This document shows, piece after piece, positions 43,399 to 52,875 of a DNA stretch of 64,000 nt. The stretch spans positions 62,001 through 126,000 of the forward strand of contig JASDSY010000024.1 in the NCBI GenBank assembly GCA_041441465.1, in the 5' to 3' direction. This stretch comes from JASDSY01 sp041441465. Lineage in GTDB: Bacteria > Muiribacteriota > UBA9980. Position numbers and translations under genes: made by a program. Position 1 is the stretch's first letter. Every line of letters begins with the position of its first letter. The notes beneath the pieces are model-generated. The model had not been told where the DNA came from. It made no database searches and worked only from the letters and a program-made list of their open reading frames with translations.

Positions 43399-44301
43399 AT
43401 GCAGAAAAACGTATATTCGATATCGCTCGGCTCTTCAGTGCGTAATCATAGGGCCAAATTAAAACTTTTGGGTCATGATATAAATATCGAAAGGATCGGC
43501 ACTGACGGCGACATAAAAAAGGCATGTTCGCTGATAAGTGAATTGGACGGATATGCGGATGCATTCGGCCTTGGCGGGATAGATTTTTACCTTTCCATAC
43601 TTGGCGATAAATACAGACTTCCTGACGCTTTTAAAATAGCCGCGTGTGCGAGAAAAACTCCTATTGTCGACGGCTGCGGCGTGAAAAATCTCGTCGAAAA
43701 TAAAATTCCGGAAATATTAATAAATAAGCTTAAAATAAAACCCCACGAAACAAGAGTTTTTTTTATATGCGCTTTGAACCGTGCCCTGCTGGCTGAAAGT
43801 ATGGAAAAATCAGGATTTAAAATGTTGTTCGGTGATTTCATGTCTGCGACTAAACTTCCTATTCCAGTGCACAGCTTGAAAACCGGCAGAATTTTTGCCG
43901 CTATGGTTGTTCCTTTTGTCGTTAATCTGCTGCCATACAGTTTTTTATATCCGGTAGGACGCGACCAGACCGAACGCAAGGAGCGTTTTACTAAATATTT
44001 TAAAGAAGCCGACATAATAGCCGGCGATTTTAATTACATAAACCGCCACGCGCCCTCTGATTTGAAAGGTAAGACAATTATTGCCACCACGGTTACGCCT
44101 GAAAATATAGAAAGTTTAAGAGAACGCGGAGTCAAATGCCTCGTGACGACCTCACCGTTGATTGACGGGCGCAGCTTCGGCGCGAATGTCATAGAGGCAG
44201 CTATAGTAGCGGCGGCCGGCCGGAAAAAAGCTCTTTGTCCGGGCGAATACCTTGAGATAATAAATAAAATCAAATTCGAACCGTATGTCGAAATTTTTTA
44301 A
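43399..44301 (+). CDS. Conserved protein often annotated as quinate 5-dehydrogenase-like
   Basis: 300 aa, in which I recognise a family found in anaerobic Firmicutes. Diagnostic stretches are ISLGSSVRNHRAKLKLLG, IERIGTDGDIKKA and AFGLGGIDFYL, followed by KTPIVDGCGVKNL. A Rossmann-like half follows (IIAGDFNYI...LKGKTIIATTVTPENI), ending GRSFGANVIEAAIVAAAG. It carries the label quinate 5-dehydrogenase in databases without strong experimental support, and the sequence here lacks a convincing GxGxxG. It stands just upstream of the glutamine-synthetase-like gene but with its own 172-bp spacer. Confidence 0.6.
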   Translation: MQKNVYSISLGSSVRNHRAKLKLLGHDINIERIGTDGDIKKACSLISELDGYADAFGLGGIDFYLSILGDKYRLPDAFKIAACARKTPIVDGCGVKNLVENKIPEILINKLKIKPHETRVFFICALNRALLAESMEKSGFKMLFGDFMSATKLPIPVHSLKTGRIFAAMVVPFVVNLLPYSFLYPVGRDQTERKERFTKYFKEADIIAGDFNYINRHAPSDLKGKTIIATTVTPENIESLRERGVKCLVTTSPLIDGRSFGANVIEAAIVAAAGRKKALCPGEYLEIINKIKFEPYVEIF

Positions 44302-44391
44302 TTAAAGATTTAACAGGTACGAAAATTCGGCTGTAATGGCCAAAATATATTTTAGGCGCGGCATTTTAAAATTCTTAAATTGAAATTGAAT

Positions 44392-44420
44392 TTTACAAAT
44401 GGATTCTAATATGTTAAAAT
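44392..44420 (+). promoter_or_regulatory. Promoter of the glutamine-synthetase-like gene
   Basis: TTTACA (44392-44397), 17-bp spacer, TAAAAT (44415-44420); a GGAGG ribosome site follows at 44463. Confidence 0.6.
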
Positions 44421-44473
44421 AAATTGTTCATGTAAATTCAGTTATTTTGACAAACACATAATCGGAGGATTGT

Positions 44474-45823
44474 ATGCAAAAAAAAGATGTGATATCCAGA
44501 ATCGAAAAATCAGGGATAGAGTTTTTAAGGGTATTATGGTGTGATAACGCCGGAATTATAAGGTCGAAAGCAATACATGTATCGATTTTGCCTGATAATT
44601 TTGACTATCCGGTCGGTATTTCCGAAGCGCAGCAGTCCGTTCCTGTTATGTATGACGGAGTTTCCGAAGGCGCAGGCCTCGGGCCGGTCGGCGAAGTTTA
44701 CTTGAAACCCGACTGGAACTCATTTGTATTTCTTCCTTATAATCACATTTTTGCGGCTGTGCCTTCGGATATGTATAAGAACGGCGCGCCCTGGCCATGC
44801 TGTCCTCGTAATTTTCTGAAAAAAGCGGTGTCGGAAGCGTCAAAAAAATTCGAATTTGAAATAAACGCGGCGTTTGAAAATGAATTTTACCTGTTTAATA
44901 ATACTGATTTTAATAACGATAAATTAGTTCCCGTCGATGATTCGCTTTTTGCCATGGCCTCGGCAATGGATGCCTGCCCGCAGGTTATAGACGAAATAAC
45001 TAAAAGCCTCAGGCATCAGAATATGGGGGTTGAAAGATACTATCCGGAATCCGGCCCGGGTCAGCAGGAAATTTCGATAAAATACGCTAATGCCCTTACC
45101 GCGGCCGATAATCAGATTTTATTCCGCCAGACAATTACCGGCGTAGCTCAAAAACATAATATGACGGCAAGCTTCATGCCTAAAATTTTTGAAAACACCG
45201 CCGGCAGCGGATGCCACCTCCATTTAAGCCTTTTCAAAAACTCGAAAAATATAAGCGGCAGTAATAATAATCCGACCAAACTTTCAGATACCATGCAATA
45301 TTTTATGGCAGGTATCCTGAAACATCTGCCGGCGCTTTGCGCGGTGACCGTTCCGAGCGTCAATTCATACAGGCGCATCCAGCCGCATTTCTGGAGCGGC
45401 GCTTATTCCTGCTGGGGTTATGACAACCGCGAGGCTGCTTTGAGAGTGATTACGGCGCCTGACGGAAAATCCGTGTCACATATCGAACTTAAAACTTCCG
45501 ACGCCGCGGCTAACCCTTACCTTGCTCTCGGCGCAGTGATATATGCCGGACTTGACGGCATAAATAATAAAATGAGACTGAACGAGCCGGTCGCGGTAGA
45601 CCCCGGGAATTTATCGGAAAAAGAACTTCAGGATAATGGAATTAAAAGGCTGCCTTTAAATCTTGGCGCGGCGCTGGAAGAATTAAGAAATGACGATATT
45701 TTGAAAAATGCTTTCGGAAAAGAACTTTTTGAGGCATATACCGCGGTCAAGAACAATGAATGGAATTCTATGAAAGATTATACCATAGAACTCGAAAGGA
45801 AAATGTTATTAAAACGGTTTTAA
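44474..45823 (+). CDS. Glutamine-synthetase-family ligase (FluG C-half/glutamylamide-synthetase type)
   Basis: 449 aa. It has the GS beta-grasp N-domain (FLRVLWCDNAGIIRSKA) and a catalytic domain with metal/ATP residues: AAFENEFYLF, YPESGPGQQEIS, GSGCHLHLSLF (the NGSGMHxH-like loop) and NREAALRVI. The substrate loops differ from housekeeping GlnA, and the next gene is an overlapping amidohydrolase, as in the fused fungal/plant FluG/NodGS proteins. The ligase probably adds glutamate to an amine or a related compound. The ribosome site is GGAGG. Confidence 0.85.
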   Translation: MQKKDVISRIEKSGIEFLRVLWCDNAGIIRSKAIHVSILPDNFDYPVGISEAQQSVPVMYDGVSEGAGLGPVGEVYLKPDWNSFVFLPYNHIFAAVPSDMYKNGAPWPCCPRNFLKKAVSEASKKFEFEINAAFENEFYLFNNTDFNNDKLVPVDDSLFAMASAMDACPQVIDEITKSLRHQNMGVERYYPESGPGQQEISIKYANALTAADNQILFRQTITGVAQKHNMTASFMPKIFENTAGSGCHLHLSLFKNSKNISGSNNNPTKLSDTMQYFMAGILKHLPALCAVTVPSVNSYRRIQPHFWSGAYSCWGYDNREAALRVITAPDGKSVSHIELKTSDAAANPYLALGAVIYAGLDGINNKMRLNEPVAVDPGNLSEKELQDNGIKRLPLNLGAALEELRNDDILKNAFGKELFEAYTAVKNNEWNSMKDYTIELERKMLLKRF

Positions 45824-46929
45824 ATTCGATTCGCGAAATTCCCGTAATCGATAATCACGCTCATCCTTTGCTTAAAAGCGGATTGGAAAATGAATTTCCG
45901 TTCTGGTCGGCCTTCAGCGAGGGATACGGTTCCGGCGTTGATTTTAAACATGTCGCGAATTCGCTTTTCTTTTTGCGTTCGATTAAAAAACTTGCCGAAT
46001 TTTATAGCTGCTCCCCTGATTATGAATCGATTCTGGCTGCCCGAAAAAAATATCAGCCTGGCGTTATTTTTGAAAAATCCGTCAAACAAGGCAATGTAAA
46101 GGCAATTTTAATAGATGACGGTTTCCTGCCAAAAAAGTCGCGCAGTATAAAGTGGCATTCGAAATTTACCGAAACCCGTAAAATATTAAGAATTGAAACT
46201 GAAGCCGAAAAAGCGCTGCTGCGAAACAATAATTTTGATGATTTTATAGATGATTATAAGTTGACGCTGAAAAAGGGCGCCGTTAAATCGGCCGCGTTAA
46301 AAACTATAATAGCTTATAGAAGCGGCCTGGACATAGAATCGCACAGCGCCGGCGAACTAAAAATATCGTTTGCAAGAGCGAAAAAAAGTCCAAGGCTTCT
46401 TGAAAAACCGATTCTTGATCATTTAGTAAGAATTGCAGCCGGGCTTGCTGTTGAAATGGATATTCCTTTTCAGTTTCATACCGGATTTGGCGACAGCGAT
46501 CTCGATCTTTTGAAAGCAGATCCTTTATATCTAAAAAAAATTATTGATTGCCCCGAAAACAAGGGGCTGAAAATAGTCCTGCTGCACGCGGGATATCCGT
46601 TCGTAAAAAATGCCGGCTGGCTCGCTTCTATTTATCCTTATGTTTATGTTGATTGCGGCCTGGCCGTTCCTTTTTTAAGTTCAAACGGCATGAAAAACGT
46701 CATGTCGGAACTTATCGAATTATGCCCGTTAAATAAGATATTATATTCGTCGGACGCCCATTTTATTCCGGAACTTTATTATCTCGGCGCGGTTTCTGTT
46801 ATAGAAACGCTTGCAGCCGTTTTTGATGATTGCGTGAATAGCCGCGAATTGACGGTGTCTGAGGCTTATAAGGCTGCATATATGATTTTATACCAAAACA
46901 GTTGTTCCCTTTACCGTCTTTATATATAA
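45760..46929 (+). CDS. FluG-like amidohydrolase overlapping the GS-like gene
   Basis: 389 aa if read from the ATG at 45760, which lies 64 bp inside the GS gene; clear homology begins near VIDNHAHPLL, so the true start could be slightly later. Metal-binding motifs of the amidohydrolase fold are all present: DNHAHP (HxH), FQFHTGFGDSDLDLL, VLLHAGYPFV and YSSDAHFIPE. This is the class that forms the N-terminal half of FluG/NodGS. The two genes therefore look like the unfused form of that bifunctional protein, with order GS then hydrolase. A perfect hairpin terminator-like sequence follows. Confidence 0.83.
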   Translation: MEFYERLYHRTRKENVIKTVLNSIREIPVIDNHAHPLLKSGLENEFPFWSAFSEGYGSGVDFKHVANSLFFLRSIKKLAEFYSCSPDYESILAARKKYQPGVIFEKSVKQGNVKAILIDDGFLPKKSRSIKWHSKFTETRKILRIETEAEKALLRNNNFDDFIDDYKLTLKKGAVKSAALKTIIAYRSGLDIESHSAGELKISFARAKKSPRLLEKPILDHLVRIAAGLAVEMDIPFQFHTGFGDSDLDLLKADPLYLKKIIDCPENKGLKIVLLHAGYPFVKNAGWLASIYPYVYVDCGLAVPFLSSNGMKNVMSELIELCPLNKILYSSDAHFIPELYYLGAVSVIETLAAVFDDCVNSRELTVSEAYKAAYMILYQNSCSLYRLYI

Positions 46930-46948
46930 TAATACTTAGCTGGCATCG

Positions 46949-46980
46949 GCAGAGTTTTTTTAAAAAAAACTCTGCTTTAT
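46949..46980 (+). terminator. Terminator after the amidohydrolase gene
   Basis: GCAGAGTTTTTTT pairs with AAAAAAACTCTGC, followed by TTTAT. The T run of a leftward transcript would be less good. Confidence 0.65.
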
Positions 46981-47200
46981 GGTTTGTCATGCCTTGGTAA
47001 TTTAAAGATAATTCAATTTTTTTAATATTAATAAGGCAAATAAAGCATGAAACGATATAGTTATGATACTTTAATTTTATGTCGAATTTATGTGTTATGT
47101 GTGGCTTTATATGAATTGACTTTGAATTTTAAATTTGATAAACTGCAAACACGGATAAAAAAGTGCCGAATCTTAAAAATTATAAAATAAGCGAGGATAA

Positions 47201-48535
47201 ATGTTTCACTTTCCTAAAAATCTATATTCCGATGTCCGTATAGAGACGGTTTTTGAAACGCAAATAAGGTATTTGCAGGGCGAACTCGAGGAAATAAAAA
47301 CGCGTGAAATAAACGGCGTTATGATCAGAATTTTCGACGGTAAAAAATGGTATTATTCATCTATAACCGAAATCGATCAGATTCAGGCCGAACTTGATAA
47401 GCTTGCTGAATTCGCAGTTCCAGATCCTGATATAAACAGTAATCAGGTTGTAAAAAAATTTGAAGTTAATACCGGCGAATATGTTAATTCTTTTAAAAAT
47501 GACGTAAAAAATATTCCGGTCGGGTTAAAAGATAACTTTTTAAAAAGATATTTTTATCTTTTCAAGGAAAATAAAAATATAAAATTGTGGCGCGCCAGTT
47601 ATATAGATAAGAATACCGAAAAAAAATTCTTTTCAAGTAAAGGTTCTAATTTGAAATTTACAAGCCAGATTTCAGGCGTAAATTATCATTTGAAAATGTC
47701 GGACGGAAAATCGCATTTTGCCGATAAATTTTCAAGGTGTTATAATTTTTTTAATGACGCCGATCTGACTAAAGAAATTAAGGATTTTATCGATGAATGC
47801 GATAATTTTTTGAAATCAGCCAATCCGGTGAAACCGGGTAAATATACAGTTGTTTTATCTCCGCAGGCGGCGGGGATATTCGCCCATGAAAGTTTCGGCC
47901 ATAAAAGCGAAGCGGATTTTATGCTTGGCGATGAGGCTATGAAGAACGAGTGGAAAATCGGCAAAAAAGTCGGCGCCGATATTTTGACTATAGTCGATGA
48001 AGGCGGCGTTTTCGGAAGCGGTTATATTCCTTTCGACGACGAGGGTACGAAAACCGGTAAAAGTTTTTTAATCAAAAACGGAACGCTCGCCGGAAGACTT
48101 CACAGCGCGGTTACCGCGGCCGAACTCGACGAACGTTTAACTGGCAATGCGCGCGCTGTAAATTTTGAATTCGAGCCTATCGTAAGAATGACTTCTACAT
48201 ATATATTGCCAGGTAATTTGACTGAAGATGAAGTCTTTGCGGGTGTAAAAGAAGGAGTATTCATAAAAAGCGTTATTCACGGCTCAGGGCTTTCTACTTT
48301 CACTCTCGCTCCGGCCCTTGCTTATATGATCCGGGACGGAAAAATTTCGGAGCCTGTCAATATATCAGTGGCTACCGGAAATGTTTTTGAAACTCTGGGC
48401 GAGATCGACGGCCTTTCTGATAAATGTGAAATAATATCGATGTCGGAAGGCGGCTGCGGCAAGGGTGAACAATGGCCGCTGGGCGTTTCATTCGGCGGGC
48501 CTTATGTGCGTGTAAAAAAATTGAATATACAATAA
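47201..48535 (+). CDS. tldD: TldD-type metallopeptidase subunit
   Basis: 444 aa. The zinc site is HESFGH (HExxxH) in GIFAHESFGHKSEADFM, followed by YIPFDDEGTKTGKSFLIKNG and GNARAVNFEFEP, which are TldD hallmarks. With TldE it forms a heterodimeric protease that degrades unfolded peptides or processes modified peptides such as microcin B17 and CcdA. AGCGAGG precedes the ATG. It heads a tight operon with tldE, korA and korB (gaps of 32, 32 and -1 bp). Confidence 0.94.
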   Translation: MFHFPKNLYSDVRIETVFETQIRYLQGELEEIKTREINGVMIRIFDGKKWYYSSITEIDQIQAELDKLAEFAVPDPDINSNQVVKKFEVNTGEYVNSFKNDVKNIPVGLKDNFLKRYFYLFKENKNIKLWRASYIDKNTEKKFFSSKGSNLKFTSQISGVNYHLKMSDGKSHFADKFSRCYNFFNDADLTKEIKDFIDECDNFLKSANPVKPGKYTVVLSPQAAGIFAHESFGHKSEADFMLGDEAMKNEWKIGKKVGADILTIVDEGGVFGSGYIPFDDEGTKTGKSFLIKNGTLAGRLHSAVTAAELDERLTGNARAVNFEFEPIVRMTSTYILPGNLTEDEVFAGVKEGVFIKSVIHGSGLSTFTLAPALAYMIRDGKISEPVNISVATGNVFETLGEIDGLSDKCEIISMSEGGCGKGEQWPLGVSFGGPYVRVKKLNIQ

Positions 48536-48567
48536 CTAACGTTAAATTTTAATGGTGCGTGAAGTAA

Positions 48568-49797
48568 ATGAATATAGAAAAAATAAAAAGGCAGATAAAA
48601 CAAACTTCGGTCAATATAGTTAGTACAAAAATAGATTCGATAAGCCGAAAAGACATATCCAGGAATGCGTTAAGAGTTTATTCGGGCGGATTTATAGGAG
48701 TCGCGGGAGCTGTCGGGAATTGTGATTTTTCAAAATTGGAAAAAAATGCGGCCGCTAATCTCGATTACAAAATCAGCTATCCGTATGAACTTTCGTCCTG
48801 TCGAAAACAGGTAAACCTCACCGATGAAATAATAAGCGAATCCGCACTTGCCGATGAAGTCGATGAACTGCTTGGCATTTTAAGGAAAGAAAGATCGGAT
48901 TTTTTATTTTCTAATAATGTTAAAATATGTCAGTATCTCGAGGAGATGTCGAATGACCGCGGGCTCGACCTTTCTTATCACGTAAGATATATTGAAGCCG
49001 GCTTGATTTTTAAACATAAATCGTCGGTTAATATTCTCGACGGCGCTGTCGGGTTTCAGGGCAGGAAATATAACAGAAAATCATTCGTGAATTTTATAAA
49101 TGAAATTTGCACGGCATATAACAATCCTGTCAAATTGCCTGATTCAAAATTGCATAAAGTCGCGTTTATGTCGGATGACGGCCAGTTTTTATCGAAATTG
49201 GTGAACGATCTGAACGGCCGCGCCTATGTGAACGGCGCTTCATTATTTTCGGATAAAATCGGACATAAGCTTTTTAATGAAAAATTTACTTTTTATCAGT
49301 CTAATGATCCTTACGAAAAAATAACCAGCTTTTTTGACGACGAAGGCGTAATTAATGAAGATTATTTGTATCCTTTGATAAAGGATGGAGTCTTAAAGAC
49401 GCCTTATACCGATAAAAAATATTCCAGCCTCTATAAATTAGAGCATACGGCAAGTGCCTGCTGCGATTATGACAGCGTCCCGAAAATCGGGTTCAGCGGT
49501 TACAAAATACAAGAGTCTTCCAATACTCTCAAAGAGCTTTTAAACGGCGAGCCTGCTGTGCTTGTATGGATGGCTTCCGGCGGCGATTATACCGAGAACG
49601 GCGATTTCGCCATGCCGGTCCAGCTAGCTTTTTTACATGACGGCGAGAAATTCATAGGCAGGCTTCCGCAAATTCAGGTTTCCTCAAATATTTTTAAAAT
49701 GTTCGGCTGCGATTATATAGGCACCTCGTCTGATAATATTTTCGATCTTTTAAATGATAAAATGGTCGTCTGCCGGATGGATGTTTCTCAAATTTAA
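48568..49797 (+). CDS. tldE: TldE/PmbA-type protease partner subunit
   Basis: 409 aa, the non-catalytic partner of TldD. It lacks the HExxxH motif, as expected. The PmbA-like C-terminal domain includes DDEGVINEDYLYPLIKDGVLK and EPAVLVWMASGGDYTENGDF. It starts 32 bp after tldD. The pair may have a housekeeping peptidase role; no precursor peptide gene is evident nearby. Confidence 0.88.
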   Translation: MNIEKIKRQIKQTSVNIVSTKIDSISRKDISRNALRVYSGGFIGVAGAVGNCDFSKLEKNAAANLDYKISYPYELSSCRKQVNLTDEIISESALADEVDELLGILRKERSDFLFSNNVKICQYLEEMSNDRGLDLSYHVRYIEAGLIFKHKSSVNILDGAVGFQGRKYNRKSFVNFINEICTAYNNPVKLPDSKLHKVAFMSDDGQFLSKLVNDLNGRAYVNGASLFSDKIGHKLFNEKFTFYQSNDPYEKITSFFDDEGVINEDYLYPLIKDGVLKTPYTDKKYSSLYKLEHTASACCDYDSVPKIGFSGYKIQESSNTLKELLNGEPAVLVWMASGGDYTENGDFAMPVQLAFLHDGEKFIGRLPQIQVSSNIFKMFGCDYIGTSSDNIFDLLNDKMVVCRMDVSQI

Positions 49798-49829
49798 TAT
49801 GAATTTTGCTTAAAAAGGAAGGGATTATA

Positions 49830-51587
49830 ATGATAAAAAATTCGCTTAACATATTGATCGGCGGCGAAGCCGGCGACGGAATACTGTCAACGGGCGAGAT
49901 TTTATGTAAAATATTTTTTGAAATGGGTTACGGCCTCTGCACTTATAAAAATTTCCCTTCGCGCATAAGAGGCGGGCATACGGCTTATTCGGTAAGGATC
50001 GCAGATGATTTTTGCGCGGGCCGCGACCCGGAAATTGATATATTGGTCGTTTTTGACTCGGAATCTTTTGAAATTCATAAAAATGAATTAAAAGACGGAA
50101 GCGTTGTGTTTTATGATTCTTCTAAAATAAAAGTTCTTGGTGAAAAACCTGACCGAAAAAATATTATGTACTATGCGGTGCCGTTCGCTGAACTCGCCAG
50201 CGCTAATTTTCAAAAGCCGATGTTTAAAAATACTATCGCAATCGGCTGTATAGCTTCTATGCTGAATATAGATAATAAATTTATAGAAAATGGTTTTGCC
50301 AAATCAATAAAATCTAAAAAGGGCGATGACGCCTTTGATATGAATTTAAGAGCCTGCGGGATCGGCGCAAATTATTATAACGATAGTCTTAAAGGTGTGA
50401 AAAATGAATTATGGCCGTCGCCGGTTTTAAAAAATGCACTTATGATGACCGGTAACGAAGCGATAACGCTTGGCGCCCTGACTGCCGGATGCAAAATTGC
50501 GGTTGCTTACCCGATATCGCCGGCTACTGAAATATTTGAATCGATGTGTTCGCTGCTGCCGAAATACGGCGGGAACGTTATGCAGGCGGAAGATGAGATA
50601 GCGGCTTTATGCGCGGCGATGGGCGGCGGATTTGCCGGCGCGCGTTCGATGACTTCGACATCTGGGCCCGGTATTTCATTGATGGCCGAGGCTATAGGCC
50701 TTGCAGGGTGCGCCGAAGTGCCTGTCGTAATAATTGATGCTCAGCGGCCCGGACCTTCGACCGGGCTTCCTACTAAAACCGAACAGGGTGATTATTACCA
50801 TTCGATTTTTTGCTCGCATGGCGATATTCCGCGAATTGTTATTATACCCGGGAATTTAAAACAATGTTTTGAATTTACCGTAAACGCTTTTAATTTGGCG
50901 GATATTTATCAGTGCCCTGTCATTGTTCTAAGCGAGCAGGCGCTTTCACAAAATAAATTTGTGGCGCCGGAGTTCGATTTTTCGGCGGTAACTATAGACC
51001 GCGGAAAAATGATCGGCGATAACGAACTCGAAGGACTTAACGGCGGCTACTTAAGATATAAATTTACCGATGACGGAGTGTCGCCGCGTACGATTCCAGG
51101 CCAGAAAAACGGAATTTATTTATGCAACGGCAATGAACACTGCGAATCGGGACGGATAAGCGAAGACCCTTTGAACCGGGTTAAAATGATGGATAAGCGC
51201 CAGAAAAAAATCGAGAGCGCTTCAAAATCAAAATTTTTGCCGCAGCCTGAATATTTCGGAAATGAATCCGCTGAATATGGCGTTATAATGGCCGGTTCTA
51301 ACTATGAAACTGTAAAGGAAGCATTTTCGATTCTGGACCGTGAAGGGGCAAACGTATTTAAAGCCATGCAGATTACTGCTTTAATGCCGTTCCCGGCCGA
51401 AGAGGTTTCTGAATTTTGTTCGAATTTGAAAAAGGTAATTGTGATAGAAAATAATAAAACCGCTCAACTAAGCAATATAATTAAAATGAATGCGCCGGTT
51501 CATAGTAAATTACGGTCAATTTTAAAATATGACGGCGTCGCGCTGTCGGCGAAAGAAATTGCTCTGGCTTTAAAGGAGGTAAGATAA
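49830..51587 (+). CDS. korA: 2-oxoacid:ferredoxin oxidoreductase, fused gamma-alpha subunit
   Basis: 585 aa from the ATG at 49830 (GGAAGGG upstream). The N-terminal gamma domain (IGGEAGDGILSTGEILCKIF, SRIRGGHTAYSVRI) is fused to the alpha domain (NEAITLGALTAGCKIAVAYPISPATEI, TSTSGPGISLMAEAIGLA, EVPVVIIDAQRPGPSTGLPTKTEQGD). This layout is that of KorA/OorA-type enzymes that convert 2-oxoglutarate or branched 2-oxoacids to acyl-CoA with reduced ferredoxin. No separate ferredoxin subunit gene is present. Whether the substrate is 2-oxoglutarate or a branched-chain 2-oxoacid cannot be read from sequence. Confidence 0.93.
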   Translation: MIKNSLNILIGGEAGDGILSTGEILCKIFFEMGYGLCTYKNFPSRIRGGHTAYSVRIADDFCAGRDPEIDILVVFDSESFEIHKNELKDGSVVFYDSSKIKVLGEKPDRKNIMYYAVPFAELASANFQKPMFKNTIAIGCIASMLNIDNKFIENGFAKSIKSKKGDDAFDMNLRACGIGANYYNDSLKGVKNELWPSPVLKNALMMTGNEAITLGALTAGCKIAVAYPISPATEIFESMCSLLPKYGGNVMQAEDEIAALCAAMGGGFAGARSMTSTSGPGISLMAEAIGLAGCAEVPVVIIDAQRPGPSTGLPTKTEQGDYYHSIFCSHGDIPRIVIIPGNLKQCFEFTVNAFNLADIYQCPVIVLSEQALSQNKFVAPEFDFSAVTIDRGKMIGDNELEGLNGGYLRYKFTDDGVSPRTIPGQKNGIYLCNGNEHCESGRISEDPLNRVKMMDKRQKKIESASKSKFLPQPEYFGNESAEYGVIMAGSNYETVKEAFSILDREGANVFKAMQITALMPFPAEEVSEFCSNLKKVIVIENNKTAQLSNIIKMNAPVHSKLRSILKYDGVALSAKEIALALKEVR

Positions 51588-52477
51588 TGACTATTACCAC
51601 TAAAGATTTATCTTATGGAAAACCTACATGGTGTCCGGGTTGCGGCCATTTCGCGGTTTTGAACGCGCTGCAGCGTGCTATAATAGAGCTCGGGCTTAAA
51701 AAAGAGAATATAGCCTGTGTTACCGGTATAGGATGTTCGTCGAAATTATCCGAATATCTTGATACTTATGGATATCATACAATACACGGCCGCTCGATAC
51801 CTTCCGCGGCCGGCGTAAAACTTGCCAATCCGGGACTCGAAGTGATAGCCGCGGGCGGCGACGGCGACGGTTTTGCCATTGGCTGTGGCCATTTTGTTCA
51901 TGCTGTACGGCGCAATATCGATATAACATATATATTAATGAATAACCAGGTTTACAGCCTCACTAAAGGCCAGACTTCGCCTACATCAGACAGGGGCTTT
52001 GTTACTAAAACATCGCCTGACGGCGCTGAAGAAACACCCATTAATCCTCTGCTTCTGGCTCTGGCGGCCGGAGCGTCGTTTGTCGCGTCAGGTTTTTCTT
52101 CGGATGTCGCCGAGCTTTCAAAAATTATCGCGGCCGGCATCAGGCATAAAGGGTTTTCTTTTATAAACGTAATGTCGCCGTGCGTCACTTTTAATAAGCT
52201 GAATACTTATGACTGGTATAAAAGAAACTCATATAATGTGGAAGAATCTGAATCGGAATTGGATTCGGGAATAAAATATAACCCTAAATCATATGAATTC
52301 GCGATGGAAGTAGCCATGAATTTTTTCATAAGAAAGCCGGTAGGAATTATATTTGATGTCGAAGTGCCGGTTTTTAAGGAAACCTGGCTTTCCGAACACC
52401 CGATGGCGCCGGCAAATCAGCCGATTGATGATATTTCGCAGTATAGAAATTTAATGAAACAATATTGCCGTGAATAA
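51587..52477 (+). CDS. korB: 2-oxoacid:ferredoxin oxidoreductase, beta subunit
   Basis: 296 aa. Thiamine-diphosphate subunit with the [4Fe-4S] Cys pair in WCPGCGHFAVL, the ThDP motif GDGDGFAIGCGHFVHAVRRN and the conserved LMNNQVYSLTKGQTSPTS. Its start codon overlaps the korA stop by one base. It completes the alpha-beta type enzyme; the acyl-CoA made could feed butyrate kinase or methylmalonyl-CoA metabolism encoded downstream (inference). Confidence 0.95.
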   Translation: MTITTKDLSYGKPTWCPGCGHFAVLNALQRAIIELGLKKENIACVTGIGCSSKLSEYLDTYGYHTIHGRSIPSAAGVKLANPGLEVIAAGGDGDGFAIGCGHFVHAVRRNIDITYILMNNQVYSLTKGQTSPTSDRGFVTKTSPDGAEETPINPLLLALAAGASFVASGFSSDVAELSKIIAAGIRHKGFSFINVMSPCVTFNKLNTYDWYKRNSYNVEESESELDSGIKYNPKSYEFAMEVAMNFFIRKPVGIIFDVEVPVFKETWLSEHPMAPANQPIDDISQYRNLMKQYCRE

Positions 52478-52513
52478 TTGCTTGGGATATGAAAATATAT
52501 TAAAGTTTTTTAC

Positions 52514-52728
52514 GGGGGCAATAAAGGGGTAACACCCCTTTAAATGCCCCCGAGCCCCCTTTTTAATCCCGGCTATTTCTATCGTTGGATTGGCAAGCTA
52601 TGTTATATTTTCTTTGTTTTTAGTTTCGTCAAACGCGCGGCGTTTGACGAAACATAGCAATCGCGGCCTTTTCTCAGGCCGCGATACGGAGTGATTAAAT
52701 GATTTGACGAGCAGGCACGGAGGCCTGC
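52514..52728. repeat. Cluster of four perfect GC-rich hairpins in an intergenic spacer
   Basis: Within the 398-bp gap between korB and the deaminase gene lie four inverted repeats. (1) 52514-52551 is a nested hairpin, GGGGGCA...TGCCCCC around AAAGGGGT/ACCCCTTT. (2) 52623-52653 is a 14-bp stem, GTTTCGTCAAACGC and complement, with a 3-base loop. (3) 52660-52685 has ATCGCGGCC and complement. (4) 52711-52728 has GCAGGC and GCCTGC. Only the first could be part of a terminator. No ORF fits. It may be a structured RNA or a REP-like element. Confidence 0.7.
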
Positions 52729-52875
52729 CGGAAGATTGAATTGTGCATTTTTATAGTTATGTTATATTGCGGAGAAATAGTAAAATTGATAGTAACAAAG
52801 TTTCATAGGATTTCGTTTCGCCGCCCCCTTATATAAAATAAACAATAAAAAAATATAATAGGAGTTAAATAAATC

